From NCBI GenBank assembly GCA_037200045.1, contig JBBCHM010000002.1, positions 1,441,779 through 1,505,778 of the forward strand: DNA of 64,000 nucleotides, written 5' to 3'. The first letter of the stretch is position 1. Every line of letters begins with the position of its first letter. A model generated the notes under the pieces. That model had not been told where the DNA came from, ran no database searches, and saw nothing but the letters and a program-made list of their open reading frames with translations. This document shows positions 50,605-59,282 of this stretch, one piece after another. Source of the DNA: Rhizomicrobium sp. Lineage in GTDB: Bacteria; Pseudomonadota; Alphaproteobacteria; Micropepsales; Micropepsaceae. A program made the position numbers and the translations under genes.

Positions 50605-51990
50605 ATGAGCAATTCTCGTTTCAGCAAGGGTAAGTTGCTGGCAGGCGCCGCCGTTCTCGCCGTCGTTGCAGGTGGCGTGGTGATCGGCAGCCAGTACTAT
50701 CCGGCGAAGCCGGGCCATACGGCCGGCACCGTTGCCCCGATGAGCCGCTATCAGGCCGGCCAGGTGCACGAAGGCGACGTGGTCACGGGCGACACGTCCA
50801 TCCCGAACATGATGCAGACCGATCAGTTCCAGACTCTGTCGAAGGACACGCAGGCCGCGTCGCAGGCCGCGTCGCAGGCCGCCTCGGCCGCCTCGTCCCA
50901 GGCCGCTTCGCAGGCCGCGGCCTCCGCTGCCTCGCAGGCCGCCGCGAGCGCGGCTTCGCATGCCGCCAGCCAGGCGGCCTCGTACGCCGCGTCGCAAGCT
51001 GCGTTCAGCGCCGCTTCACACGCCGCCTCGCAGGCCGCCGTCGCCGCTGCTTCCCAGGCCGCAAGCGCGCCGAGCGCCGCTTCGCAGGCCGCGTTCCGCG
51101 CCGCTTCGCAGGCCGCGGCATCCGCCGCGTCGCAGGCGGCAAGCGCGGCCTCTTCGCAGGCTGCCGCGCTCGCCGCGTCCCAGGCGGCTTCGCAGGCCGC
51201 ATCGCATGTCGCGTCTCAGGCCGCCGCCGCTGCGGCAGCGCAGGCCGCGTCACAGGCAGCCTCACAGGCCGCCGCCTCTGCGGCATCGCAGGCCGCGGTC
51301 GCCGCCAATTCGCATGCCGCGTCCACGGCAGCGTCTCAGGCCGCCGCTCTCGCCGCGTCGCAGGCGGCTTCGCAGGCCGCGTCACAGGCCTCTTCGGCGG
51401 CCGCGTCCCAGGCCGCCGCTCTCGCGGCGTCGCAAGCTGCTTCGCAAGCCGCCTCGCAGGCCGCTTCGCAAGCCGCCAGCCAAGCTGCCGCCGCGCAGGC
51501 GGCGATCGCCGCGGCTTCGCAGGCTGCCGCCGCCGCAGCCTCGCAGGCGGCGTCCCAGGCTGCGTCCGCAGCGGCGGCGAGCGCGCCGTCGTCCGGCGCC
51601 GGGGTCACCGGGGCTCCTCCGGGATGGAAGGGCGCTGGATCGCAGGCGGCCTCCTTCGCCGCTTCGCAGGCGTCGCTGAGCGCGGCGTCCCAGGCGGCCT
51701 CGCAGGCGGCTTCGCAGGCCGCGAGCGCCGCGGCGTCACAAGCAGCGGCAGCCGCCGCTTCGCAGGCGGCGTCTCAGGCGGCCTCGCAGGCCGCGTCGCA
51801 AGCCGCTTCGCAGGCGGCGTCCCAGGCTGCGGCTCTCGCCGCGTCCCAGGCGGCATCTCAGGCAGCCTCGCAAGCGGCTTCCCAGGCAGCTTCGCAGGCC
51901 GCCTCCCAGGCGGCGTCGCAAGCCTCGTCCCAGGCCGCTTCGCAGGCGGCGTCACAAGCCGCATCGCAGGCAGCCTCGCAGCAACACTAG
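50605..51990 (+). CDS. Membrane-anchored Ala-Ala-Ser-Gln repeat protein
   Basis: 461 residues; the ATG is preceded by AAGGGGG. A membrane anchor or uncleaved signal (about 9-29) and a ~50-residue linker are followed, from about residue 83 to the end, by near-continuous tetrads of SQAA type. One non-repeat break (about 328-346, including GVTGAPPGWKG) splits it into blocks of roughly 245 and 115 residues. Composition is almost only Ala, Ser and Gln, which predicts very long uncharged helices. No enzyme motif. It could be a stalk, periplasmic spacer or surface filament. Codons for the same residues vary. Confidence 0.85.
   Translation: MSNSRFSKGKLLAGAAVLAVVAGGVVIGSQYYPAKPGHTAGTVAPMSRYQAGQVHEGDVVTGDTSIPNMMQTDQFQTLSKDTQAASQAASQAASAASSQAASQAAASAASQAAASAASHAASQAASYAASQAAFSAASHAASQAAVAAASQAASAPSAASQAAFRAASQAAASAASQAASAASSQAAALAASQAASQAASHVASQAAAAAAAQAASQAASQAAASAASQAAVAANSHAASTAASQAAALAASQAASQAASQASSAAASQAAALAASQAASQAASQAASQAASQAAAAQAAIAAASQAAAAAASQAASQAASAAAASAPSSGAGVTGAPPGWKGAGSQAASFAASQASLSAASQAASQAASQAASAAASQAAAAAASQAASQAASQAASQAASQAASQAAALAASQAASQAASQAASQAASQAASQAASQASSQAASQAASQAASQAASQQH
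50860..51987 (+). repeat. Tandem 12-bp coding repeats (Ala-Ala-Ser-Gln)
   Basis: DNA form of the tetrad repeat: units close to GCG-TCG-CAG-GCC, with many third-position changes (gcc/gcg/gct, tcg/tcc/tct), broken at about 51590-51645. The silent variation suggests the protein pattern is old and kept, rather than a fresh slippage tract. Confidence 0.85.
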
Positions 51991-52005
51991 CCGCAAGATC
52001 GACCG

Positions 52006-52045
52006 AAACAGCCACCGTCCCCCGGGACGGTGGCTGTTTCTTTTT
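52006..52045 (+). terminator. Strong intrinsic terminator
   Basis: Perfect 15-bp stem AAACAGCCACCGTCC (52006-52020) / GGACGGTGGCTGTTT (52025-52039), loop CCCG, then CTTTTT. Separates the repeat-protein gene from the metallopeptidase gene. Confidence 0.93.
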
Positions 52046-52089
52046 GTATCTAGCTGCCAAGCTGTAAGTCGGTTGTCGGGGGTCGAATC

Positions 52090-55044
52090 GTGTTTGCAAG
52101 GAGGGTAAGCCGCCTGGCGCTTTGCCTGGGGCTTTTGGTATTCGCGCGCGGCCAGGCGCTGTCGCCGTCCGTGGGACTGAGCAAGCTCGAGACCAAGGAT
52201 CTCGAACTGCTCTATTACGATCCGCTCCAGACCTATCTGACGCCCTATGTGGCGCAATCCTACGAGAATTCCTTCGCCTTCCAGCGCAAGACCTACAACT
52301 GGACGCCCTACGACCGCCCCGTCGTCCTGCTGCGCGATCTGTCCGATAACGGACGTGCCACGGTGCGCGCGGCGCCCAGCAATTCGCTGACGCTCGACGT
52401 GGCGCCGATCTACATCCCGTTCGAGACGTTCAGCCCTGGCGAGCGCTTCTTCACGCTGATGAACCACGAGCTGACCCATATCGCGACGATGGATGTGGCG
52501 AACGGCGCGGACAATTGGTGGCGCACCGCTCTCAGCGGCAAGCCGCTTCCGATCGTCAGTCATCCCGAGTCGATCCTCTACAACTTCCTGGCCGCGCCGC
52601 GCACCACGGTTCCGCGCTGGTACCTCGAAGGCAGCGCGGTCTTCATGGAAACGTGGATGGCCGGCGGCCTTGGCCGCGCGCAAGGCGGCTATGACGAAAT
52701 GGTGTTCCGCGCCAAGGTTCGCGACAACACACCGTTCTACACGCCGCTCGGATTGGAAGCGGAAGGCAATTCGGTCGATTTCCAGGTTGGCGCGAACGAC
52801 TATCTCTACGGCACGCGCTTCGACTCCTATCTGGCAATGACCTACGGACCGCAGAAAGTCATCGAATGGCTCAGGCGCGACGAAGGCAGCGACCGCTACT
52901 ACGAAGCCGACTTCGAGCGCGTGTTCGGCAAGCCGCTGGATGACGCCTGGAACGACTGGATCAAATGGGAGCATGATTTCCAGGCGAAGAACTTGAAATC
53001 GGTGCAGCAATATCCCGTCACGCCGACCAAGCCGCTCACCGACCACGCCCTGGGTTCGGTATCGCGGACCTATTACGACGCGGCAACCGATAGCCTGATC
53101 GCCGGTTTCCGCGCGCCCGGCATCATCGCGAATATCGGCATGATCTCGCTGAAGGACGGCAGCATCCGCAAGCTGACGAACCTGAAGGGACCGGCGCTCT
53201 ATCGCGTGACGTCGCTCGCCTATGACGCGCCGGAGCACAAGGTCTACTACACCAGCGACAACAACGATTTTCGCGATCTCATGGAAATCGACCTGCGCAG
53301 CGGCGCCACGAAGATGCTGATCCCTGACGGCCGCGCCGGCGACCTCGCGCTCAATCCCGTCGATCATTCGCTGTGGGCGGTGCGGCCGCTCAACGGGTTG
53401 GACTCGCTGGTCCGGGTCGGGCCGGAGCACGACAGCTGGAAGCTGGTTCACGCCTTCCCCTATGGCCGCATCGTGTTCGACCTGGATATCTCGCCGGACG
53501 GCCAATACCTCTCCGCCTCCATCGGCGAGGTCGACGGCTCGCAGCGCATCGGCGTGTTCCGCATCGCGGACCTGCAAGCCGGCGTGGTGAAGGAAATCGC
53601 CACCTTGAAGCGCGATCCGGCCGTGCCGGAGGGCGGCGTGTTCTCGCCGGACGGCAAGTATCTGTACGCGACGGCGTTCTACACCGGCGTCTCGAATGTC
53701 TACCGGCTCGAGCTGGCGACCGGAAAGATCGAGGCGGTCAGCAACGCGGTCACGGGCTTCTTCCGGCCGCTGCCGATGGCCGACGGTTCGCTCATCGTCT
53801 ACGAGTTCACCGGCCAGGGCTTCCTGCCCGTGCGGATCGACCCCAAGCCGCTCGACGATCTCGGCAATGTGAGTTTCCTCGGCACCGAGGTCGCGAACAA
53901 ATATCCCATCGTGAAGACCTGGGCCGTCGGGCCACCCTCGCAGGTGCCGCTCGATTCGATGATCACTGGCCGCGGCGAGTACATCCCGCGCGACGAACTC
54001 CACCTGATGTCGTTCTATCCCACGGTCATGGGCTATCGTGGCCATGCCGCGGTCGGGCTGTATGCCGATTTCGAGGATCCGTTGGGCTACAACCAGCTAC
54101 AGGCCAACGTGTCGATCTCGCCGGCAAGCAACATCACGAGCGGCGAGCAGTTCCATGCCGACGTGTCGTATCGAACGCTCTACTGGCATATCCAGTATTG
54201 GCACAACAACGCCAATTTCTACGATCTGTTCGGCCCGGTCGACCGCAGCCGCAAAGGCGACGCGCTGCTCGGCGGCTACAGCGAGGCGCTGATCTACGAT
54301 CCGCCGCGCCGGCTCGACTTCACCGCCGATCTCGAACTCTATTCCGGACTCAACACGCTTCCTGGCGCGCAGAACGTGGCGGCGAACGATCCGACCCTCG
54401 GGACCCTGCGTCTGGCGCTGAACTACGACAATATCGACACGTCGCTTGGCGCCGTCGATTACGAGGAAGGCTATCACCTGCGCGGCGAAGCCAGTTCCGA
54501 CTACGCCCATGGGACGTTCTTCCCCAAAGCGCGGCTGGAGGCCAATGCCGGCTTCGCCCTGCCCTGGCAGCATTCCTCGCTCTGGGCCTACACCTCGGCC
54601 GGCTACGGCACCGGGAACCCGCATGACGGGCTCGATTACTTCTACTTCGGATCCTTCGGAAACAACTATGTCGACGACGGTCAGGTGAAGCGCTACCGCA
54701 ACTACGACAGCTTCCCCGGCTTCGACATCGACGCGATCAGCGCCCAGAGTTTCGTGAAGGCCGTGGGCGAGTGGAATCTGCCGCCCATACGGTTCAGCGA
54801 CATCGGCAATGCGGGATTCTATCTGAGCTCGGTTCGCCCCGCTTTGTTCGCCGGCGTGCTGCTGGGCGATCCGGGACGCACCGCGTCGCATACTTATGAG
54901 AGCCTCGGATTCCAGCTCGACTGGAATTTCACCATAGCGGTGCGGCTGCCGATGACGTTCTCCATCGGCTATGCGCGGGGCTTCAGCGACAGCAGCATCA
55001 CCAGCCGCCACGACGAGATCCTGGCGTCGCTGAAAATCCTCTAG
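52090..55044 (+). CDS. Outer-membrane metallopeptidase / beta-propeller / barrel protein
   Basis: 984 residues, GTG start. Signal peptide about 1-23. A gluzincin-like peptidase region holds His126-Glu-x-x-His130 (NHELTHIATMD) with a likely third ligand Glu180 in WYLEGSAVFMET. About 330-620 is a TolB/WD40-like propeller (SPDGQYLSASIGEVDGSQRIGVFRI; SPDGKYLYATAFYTGVSNVYRLEL). About 660-984 is rich in amphipathic beta strands (AAVGLYADFEDPLGYNQLQANVSIS...LDFTADLELYSGL) ending in LASLKIL, consistent with an outer-membrane barrel. Nine bp before a PrsW-type protease, so one operon. Function unknown. Confidence 0.75.
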   Translation: MFARRVSRLALCLGLLVFARGQALSPSVGLSKLETKDLELLYYDPLQTYLTPYVAQSYENSFAFQRKTYNWTPYDRPVVLLRDLSDNGRATVRAAPSNSLTLDVAPIYIPFETFSPGERFFTLMNHELTHIATMDVANGADNWWRTALSGKPLPIVSHPESILYNFLAAPRTTVPRWYLEGSAVFMETWMAGGLGRAQGGYDEMVFRAKVRDNTPFYTPLGLEAEGNSVDFQVGANDYLYGTRFDSYLAMTYGPQKVIEWLRRDEGSDRYYEADFERVFGKPLDDAWNDWIKWEHDFQAKNLKSVQQYPVTPTKPLTDHALGSVSRTYYDAATDSLIAGFRAPGIIANIGMISLKDGSIRKLTNLKGPALYRVTSLAYDAPEHKVYYTSDNNDFRDLMEIDLRSGATKMLIPDGRAGDLALNPVDHSLWAVRPLNGLDSLVRVGPEHDSWKLVHAFPYGRIVFDLDISPDGQYLSASIGEVDGSQRIGVFRIADLQAGVVKEIATLKRDPAVPEGGVFSPDGKYLYATAFYTGVSNVYRLELATGKIEAVSNAVTGFFRPLPMADGSLIVYEFTGQGFLPVRIDPKPLDDLGNVSFLGTEVANKYPIVKTWAVGPPSQVPLDSMITGRGEYIPRDELHLMSFYPTVMGYRGHAAVGLYADFEDPLGYNQLQANVSISPASNITSGEQFHADVSYRTLYWHIQYWHNNANFYDLFGPVDRSRKGDALLGGYSEALIYDPPRRLDFTADLELYSGLNTLPGAQNVAANDPTLGTLRLALNYDNIDTSLGAVDYEEGYHLRGEASSDYAHGTFFPKARLEANAGFALPWQHSSLWAYTSAGYGTGNPHDGLDYFYFGSFGNNYVDDGQVKRYRNYDSFPGFDIDAISAQSFVKAVGEWNLPPIRFSDIGNAGFYLSSVRPALFAGVLLGDPGRTASHTYESLGFQLDWNFTIAVRLPMTFSIGYARGFSDSSITSRHDEILASLKIL

Positions 55045-55053
55045 GAAGGGAGC

Positions 55054-56067
55054 ATGACGACGCAATTCCTCATCGAGGCGCCCATCGCCCTGGTGCCCGT
55101 CCTCGCATTCCTGGGGATTCTGCTTTATTTCGACAGCTACCGGCTCATAAGCCTGGGCGAAATGGTCCAGACCATCGCCGCCGGTTTCGCGCTTGCCGTC
55201 GCCGCTTACTTCATCAACGGCTATCTGATTCAGCATCTGAAGATCGACTACGGCACGTACAGCCATGTCTGCGGCCCGGTCGTCGAGGAACTGCTCAAAT
55301 GCGCCGCGCTCGTCATCCTGTTCGAGCGCAACCGCATCGGCTTCATGATCGACGCGACGATCATGGGCTTCGCCGTCGGGACCGGCTTCGCGCTGTTCGA
55401 GAACATCTACTTCCTGCAGACGCTTCAGGACGCCGCGTTCGGCGACTGGATCATCCGCGGCTTCGGCACGGCGATCATGCATGGCGGCGCGACCGCGCTG
55501 TTCGCGATCCTGTCGCAGTCCCTGATCGAGCGCAGGGGCGCGCTGGGCTTCGCGTATTTCATTCCGGCTTTCGTCGCGGCGAGCGCGGTCCATGTGACGT
55601 ACAACCTGTTCACGGGCGTTCCGATGCTCTCGACCATGGTCGTGCTGCTCTGCCTGCCGCCGATCTTCCTGATCATCTTTTCCAAGAGCGAATATGCCGT
55701 CCATCAATGGCTGGTGCACGATTACGCGTCCCATCAGCAATTGCTGGACGACATCAACTCGGGGCGCTTCACCCATAGCGAGGCGGGGCGGTTCATCCTC
55801 AGCCTGACGAGGCGCTTCGACCAATCCGTCATCGACGACATCTTCGAGTACCTTAAGCTGCATACCATTATCGTGCTTCGTACCGAGGCGATCGCGCTGG
55901 CGCGCGAGAAAAACGAGAAGCCGCAAGTGCCGCCCGAACATCGGGAGGACCTGAAGCGGCTCGATATGCTGGAAAGGAAGATCGGACCCACCGCCATGAT
56001 GGCGCTCTGGCCGCACCTGCATTTCAGCCGGCGCGAGCTTTGGGAACTGCACGAGGCCGGCGCCTAG
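55054..56067 (+). CDS. PrsW-type intramembrane protease
   Basis: 337 residues after GGAAGGGAG. About eight membrane helices carry the family's three motifs: PVVEELLKC (double Glu), MGFAVGTGFALFENIYF and GTAIMHGGATALFA. The C-terminal ~120 residues are soluble and helical, longer than usual. PrsW enzymes cut membrane anti-sigma factors or related proteins. The adjacent repeat protein and barrel peptidase have membrane anchors or signals and are candidate substrates; this is inference from position. Confidence 0.85.
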   Translation: MTTQFLIEAPIALVPVLAFLGILLYFDSYRLISLGEMVQTIAAGFALAVAAYFINGYLIQHLKIDYGTYSHVCGPVVEELLKCAALVILFERNRIGFMIDATIMGFAVGTGFALFENIYFLQTLQDAAFGDWIIRGFGTAIMHGGATALFAILSQSLIERRGALGFAYFIPAFVAASAVHVTYNLFTGVPMLSTMVVLLCLPPIFLIIFSKSEYAVHQWLVHDYASHQQLLDDINSGRFTHSEAGRFILSLTRRFDQSVIDDIFEYLKLHTIIVLRTEAIALAREKNEKPQVPPEHREDLKRLDMLERKIGPTAMMALWPHLHFSRRELWELHEAGA

Positions 56068-56083
56068 CGTCGCCCGCCGCGTT

Positions 56084-58270
56084 TCACGCGCGCGCCGCGC
56101 GCCCTTTTCCCGCCGTCTGCCAGATCAGAAACGCATAGGTGTCGGCGGCTTCGCGATCCTGCTGGGCGCGCGTGGAGCCGATGCCGTGACCGGCGTCGTA
56201 ATCCACGCGAAGCAGGACCGGCAGGCCCGAACGCGTGGCCGCCTGAAGCCGCGCCGTCATCTTGGCCGCATGGAAAGGCGCGACGCGCGGATCGGTCACG
56301 CCGGTCGTCAGAAGGACGGCGGGATAGGCCGTACCGTCCGTCACCGCCTGATAGCTGTCGATGCTCTTGAGCGCGCGGTAACCCGCCTCGTCCGAGATCG
56401 CGCCCCATTCGGGTTCTTCGCCATAGCCGTTCTGCTCGACCACATAGCGCAGCGGGTTGGACCAGCCGACCCCGTCGATGACCGCCGCAAAGAGATCCGG
56501 CCGTTCGGTCAGCGCGCGGCCGACCGTGATGCCGCCGGCGGAACGTCCGCCGATCGCAAGATGCGCCGGCGACGTGACGCGCTTGGCGCAAAGGTCTTCG
56601 CAAACGTCGATCAGATCGCGCCAGGTATTCGGCTTGTTGGCGAGTTGGCCCGCCTTGTGCCATTCGCGGCCGTACTCGCCGCCGCCGCGCACATTGGCAT
56701 AGCCGACGACGAAGCCCTGATCCATCAGCGCGAACAGCCGCTGCTGGAAATTGGGCGTGTAGGCGGCCGCGCCATAGGAACCGTAAGCGGAAATGAAGGC
56801 CGGCGCACTGCCGTCGAGTTTCAGTCCCTTGCGGTAGATGAGGCTGTAGGGAATCTTCGTGCCGTCGCGTGCGGTGGCGAAAAACCGCTTGGCCTCATAG
56901 GCGCTGACATCGATGGCCGGCCGCGGCGTCAGTCCGGTATCGGCGACAAGGCCCGCCGGATCGACAGACCACACGCCGGTCGGCGTCAGCCAGCCCGAGA
57001 GCTGCAACAGGACGCCCGGATCGCGGGCATCCGCGTATACCGCGCCGAACGTGCCGTCGAAGGGGAGCGCGATCTCCGTCACCTTGCCGTCGGGGCCCAG
57101 TCGGCGAAGCCGGCTGATGCCGCCATCCATGATCTGCAGATAGAGGCCGTCCTTGGCGCGGTCGATGTCCTCGATCACCTGTTCACCCTGCGGCACCACC
57201 ACCGTGGCGGCGGCGATGCCGGGTGCGGCAAGCGAGGTCCGCACGATCCGGCCGCGTGGCGTGTCCTTGTTGACCAGAAGATAGAGGTCGCCGCCGTCGA
57301 TATCGGCCGCCGTGACCTCGTCGGCGAAGTCGGCGACGGCGGTCCACGTCGCCCGGCCTGCGAGGACGTCGGCCACGGGGGCGACGAACATGCGCGATTC
57401 CGGACGCACATCGGACAATATCAGCAACGCATGGTCCGCGCCGTGGAAGGTAAGGATATACGGCGCCTGGATCTTCTCGAAGGCGATCTCGGCCACAAGC
57501 CCCCGCTTCATCAGAACCGGATCGCCGGCCGGATCGGTACCCAGGCGATGGAAGCGGGCCTGGCTGTCGAGATAACGGTCGGGCGTATCGACGGCGCCGG
57601 TCAGCTGGTTGTAGAAAAACCCGCTGCCGTCATCGAGCCATTGCGGAGTGGCCGCCTGCGTGTTGGCGATTGTCTCGGACAGGTTGCTGCCGTCCGCCGC
57701 GACAAGGATGTGCAGGAGCGAATCCTCGCTGCCGTCTTTCGAAACCCCATAGACGACGTGGCTGCCGTCCGGAGAGGCCCGCCACCAGTCGAGCGAATAG
57801 TGCCCGACACCGGCGGCGCTCATGGCTGTCGGATCGATCAGAACCCGATCGCGCCCGTTCTCGCGGACGAAAAGCTTATAATTGTCCGCGCCCAGCGGCC
57901 GCTGCTGGTAGAAGGTGCGTCCGCCAACCCTCTGGACGCGACCGGTCAGAACGATGTCGCCGGAGAGTTCCTGGATGCGCGTCAGCAGTTCATCGCGATG
58001 CGGCAACCGATCGAGAATCGCGCGCGTATGCTCGTTCTGCGCCTTGAGATACGGCAGCCAATCGGGGTCCTTGTCGTTTTCCATCCAGCGATAGGGATCG
58101 CTCAGCGTCTCGCCGAAATAGGTGTCGTGAACGACGGCAATGCGCGCCACGGGCGCCGGCGGAATGGCTGTCGTCATGTTCGCCGCGCGAGCAATTGGCG
58201 AGAGAAAAGAAAACCCAACAAGAGCGCCTCCATGGCCAAGCAATTGCCGCCGATCCAAATTTCGCACCAT
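56084..58270 (-). CDS. Prolyl oligopeptidase family serine peptidase (S9A)
   Basis: 728 residues. Tat-like signal at the start (DRRQLLGHGGALVGFSFLSPIARA). Propeller at about 110-440, then the alpha/beta-hydrolase domain with the full triad: Ser577 in GGRSAGG, Asp660 in TDPRVAP and His695 in DAGHG. VRGGGEYGREWHKAG is the family's hallmark. It cleaves short proline-containing peptides, here in the periplasm after Tat export. Convergent with the PrsW-type gene. Confidence 0.94.
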   Translation of the reverse strand: MVRNLDRRQLLGHGGALVGFSFLSPIARAANMTTAIPPAPVARIAVVHDTYFGETLSDPYRWMENDKDPDWLPYLKAQNEHTRAILDRLPHRDELLTRIQELSGDIVLTGRVQRVGGRTFYQQRPLGADNYKLFVRENGRDRVLIDPTAMSAAGVGHYSLDWWRASPDGSHVVYGVSKDGSEDSLLHILVAADGSNLSETIANTQAATPQWLDDGSGFFYNQLTGAVDTPDRYLDSQARFHRLGTDPAGDPVLMKRGLVAEIAFEKIQAPYILTFHGADHALLILSDVRPESRMFVAPVADVLAGRATWTAVADFADEVTAADIDGGDLYLLVNKDTPRGRIVRTSLAAPGIAAATVVVPQGEQVIEDIDRAKDGLYLQIMDGGISRLRRLGPDGKVTEIALPFDGTFGAVYADARDPGVLLQLSGWLTPTGVWSVDPAGLVADTGLTPRPAIDVSAYEAKRFFATARDGTKIPYSLIYRKGLKLDGSAPAFISAYGSYGAAAYTPNFQQRLFALMDQGFVVGYANVRGGGEYGREWHKAGQLANKPNTWRDLIDVCEDLCAKRVTSPAHLAIGGRSAGGITVGRALTERPDLFAAVIDGVGWSNPLRYVVEQNGYGEEPEWGAISDEAGYRALKSIDSYQAVTDGTAYPAVLLTTGVTDPRVAPFHAAKMTARLQAATRSGLPVLLRVDYDAGHGIGSTRAQQDREAADTYAFLIWQTAGKGRAARA

Positions 58271-58399
58271 GGCGCCCGCGTCCCCATCCGACCGATTTCG
58301 AGTTTACGCATGCGGGACCAAACCGCCAATCGGGAGCGGCTGGCGGATGCGGGATCGAAGCATCCGAAAATCGGCGGAGTTACAGATGTCGGACGAAAT

Positions 58400-58416
58400 G
58401 GGACACGAACTGTCCC
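58400..58416 (-). terminator. Hairpin downstream of tRNA-Glu
   Basis: GGGACA (58400-58405) / TGTCCC (58411-58416) with a 5-nt loop, 12 bp past the tRNA 3' end in the tRNA's direction, followed by ATTT. Possible short terminator. Confidence 0.4.
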
Positions 58417-58427
58417 CATCCGGGGGA

Positions 58428-58502
58428 TGGCGCTCCCACCGGGAATCGAACCCGGGTTTCAGCCTTGAGAGGGCCGCGTCCTAACCGCTAGACGATGGGA
58501 GC
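58428..58502 (-). tRNA. tRNA-Glu(CTC)
   Basis: 75 nt with encoded CCA. Acceptor GCTCCCA/TGGGAGC, discriminator G, anticodon loop CTCTCAA (anticodon CTC), T-arm CCCGGGTTCGATTCCCGG. The D-arm TCTAGCGGTTAGGA is typical of tRNA-Glu. Confidence 0.96.
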
Positions 58503-58520
58503 ATGCGGTCGAGGCGGCGC

Positions 58521-58970
58521 TTATACCCTTGCGACAAGCGCCGGATCAAGCGATGTGCCATCCGAAAGATCGAGCGGCAGAAACACATTTCCATCAAACA
58601 GATAGGCTCCGATTGCGGCATCGCCCCCGGCCGCCACGGCGGCGATGAGCCAGACGAAGTCCGCCACGGCGGCGCCGTCTCGATCGCGCCCCGAGGGCCC
58701 GGGACGGCCGTCGGGGTGAGAGTGATAGCAGCCCACGATCTCGCGACCGTTCGTCCGCGCGGCGCGTAGGGCGGCGAAATGGTCCGCCGGATCGATCTCG
58801 AACCGGTCGTCGGCGCCGGCAAGATTGCGCGCCGGATGCAGCGCAGCGACCGCAATGCCGCCGCCGGTGCGCGTGCCCTCGAGCAATCCGCAGCATTCGC
58901 CCGGGACGGCGGCCCAGGCTTCGCTTTCGATCCGCGCGCGCAAACTGGCCGGAAGGTCGAGCGGCGTCAC
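58521..58970 (-). CDS. JAMM/MPN metallopeptidase (M67 family)
   Basis: 149 residues with a complete zinc site: Glu25 (GECCGLLEG), His83 and His85 (CYHSHPDG), Ser93 and Asp96 (PSGRD). Bacterial members remove small protein modifiers or cleave C-terminal extensions of ThiS/MoaD-like sulfur carriers. No sulfur-carrier gene is adjacent. It overlaps the upstream DUF6476-like gene by 4 bp (ATGA), so it is co-transcribed with it. Confidence 0.88.
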   Translation of the reverse strand: MTPLDLPASLRARIESEAWAAVPGECCGLLEGTRTGGGIAVAALHPARNLAGADDRFEIDPADHFAALRAARTNGREIVGCYHSHPDGRPGPSGRDRDGAAVADFVWLIAAVAAGGDAAIGAYLFDGNVFLPLDLSDGTSLDPALVARV

Positions 58971-59254
58971 GGCCGCGGCCCGATCCGCGCGATCAGATGG
59001 CCGTCCTCAAGGCTGACGATGTCGATCTCGTCGCCCTTGTTCGAGCGGAGCTGTAGGACGAGGCGGGTGGGCTCAGTCTGTACGCTCAATATCCGGGCGC
59101 CGGGCGGCAGGACGAACGCCGCGCCCGCAGCCGGCGGGCTTCCCGGCGAATGGCCCGAGAACTTCAGGGCCATGCCCACGACTAGCCCCACGAGCGCCAG
59201 GATGATAAGCGCGGACAGCACGATCACGGCGAGCTTCGCCGCGCGATAGCTCAT
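58967..59254 (-). CDS. Small membrane protein (DUF6476-like)
   Basis: 95 residues from the ATG at 59254. One membrane helix (AAKLAVIVLSALIILALVGLVVGMALKF), then a beta-rich tail: GARILSVQTEPTRLVLQLRSNKGDEIDIVSLEDGHLIARI. This matches alphaproteobacterial DUF6476 proteins. A longer reading from 59296 would overlap the divergent rluD start, so I prefer the later ATG. Function unknown. Confidence 0.7.
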   Translation of the reverse strand: MSYRAAKLAVIVLSALIILALVGLVVGMALKFSGHSPGSPPAAGAAFVLPPGARILSVQTEPTRLVLQLRSNKGDEIDIVSLEDGHLIARIGPRP

Positions 59255-59282
59255 CGTGCTCTTGGGATCGGCCGGCGCTTCA

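Noticed and set aside
50860..51987. Tandem repeats considered as a CRISPR array
   Set aside because: The unit is 12 bp, in frame, coding for SQAA tetrads, with no spacers and no cas genes.
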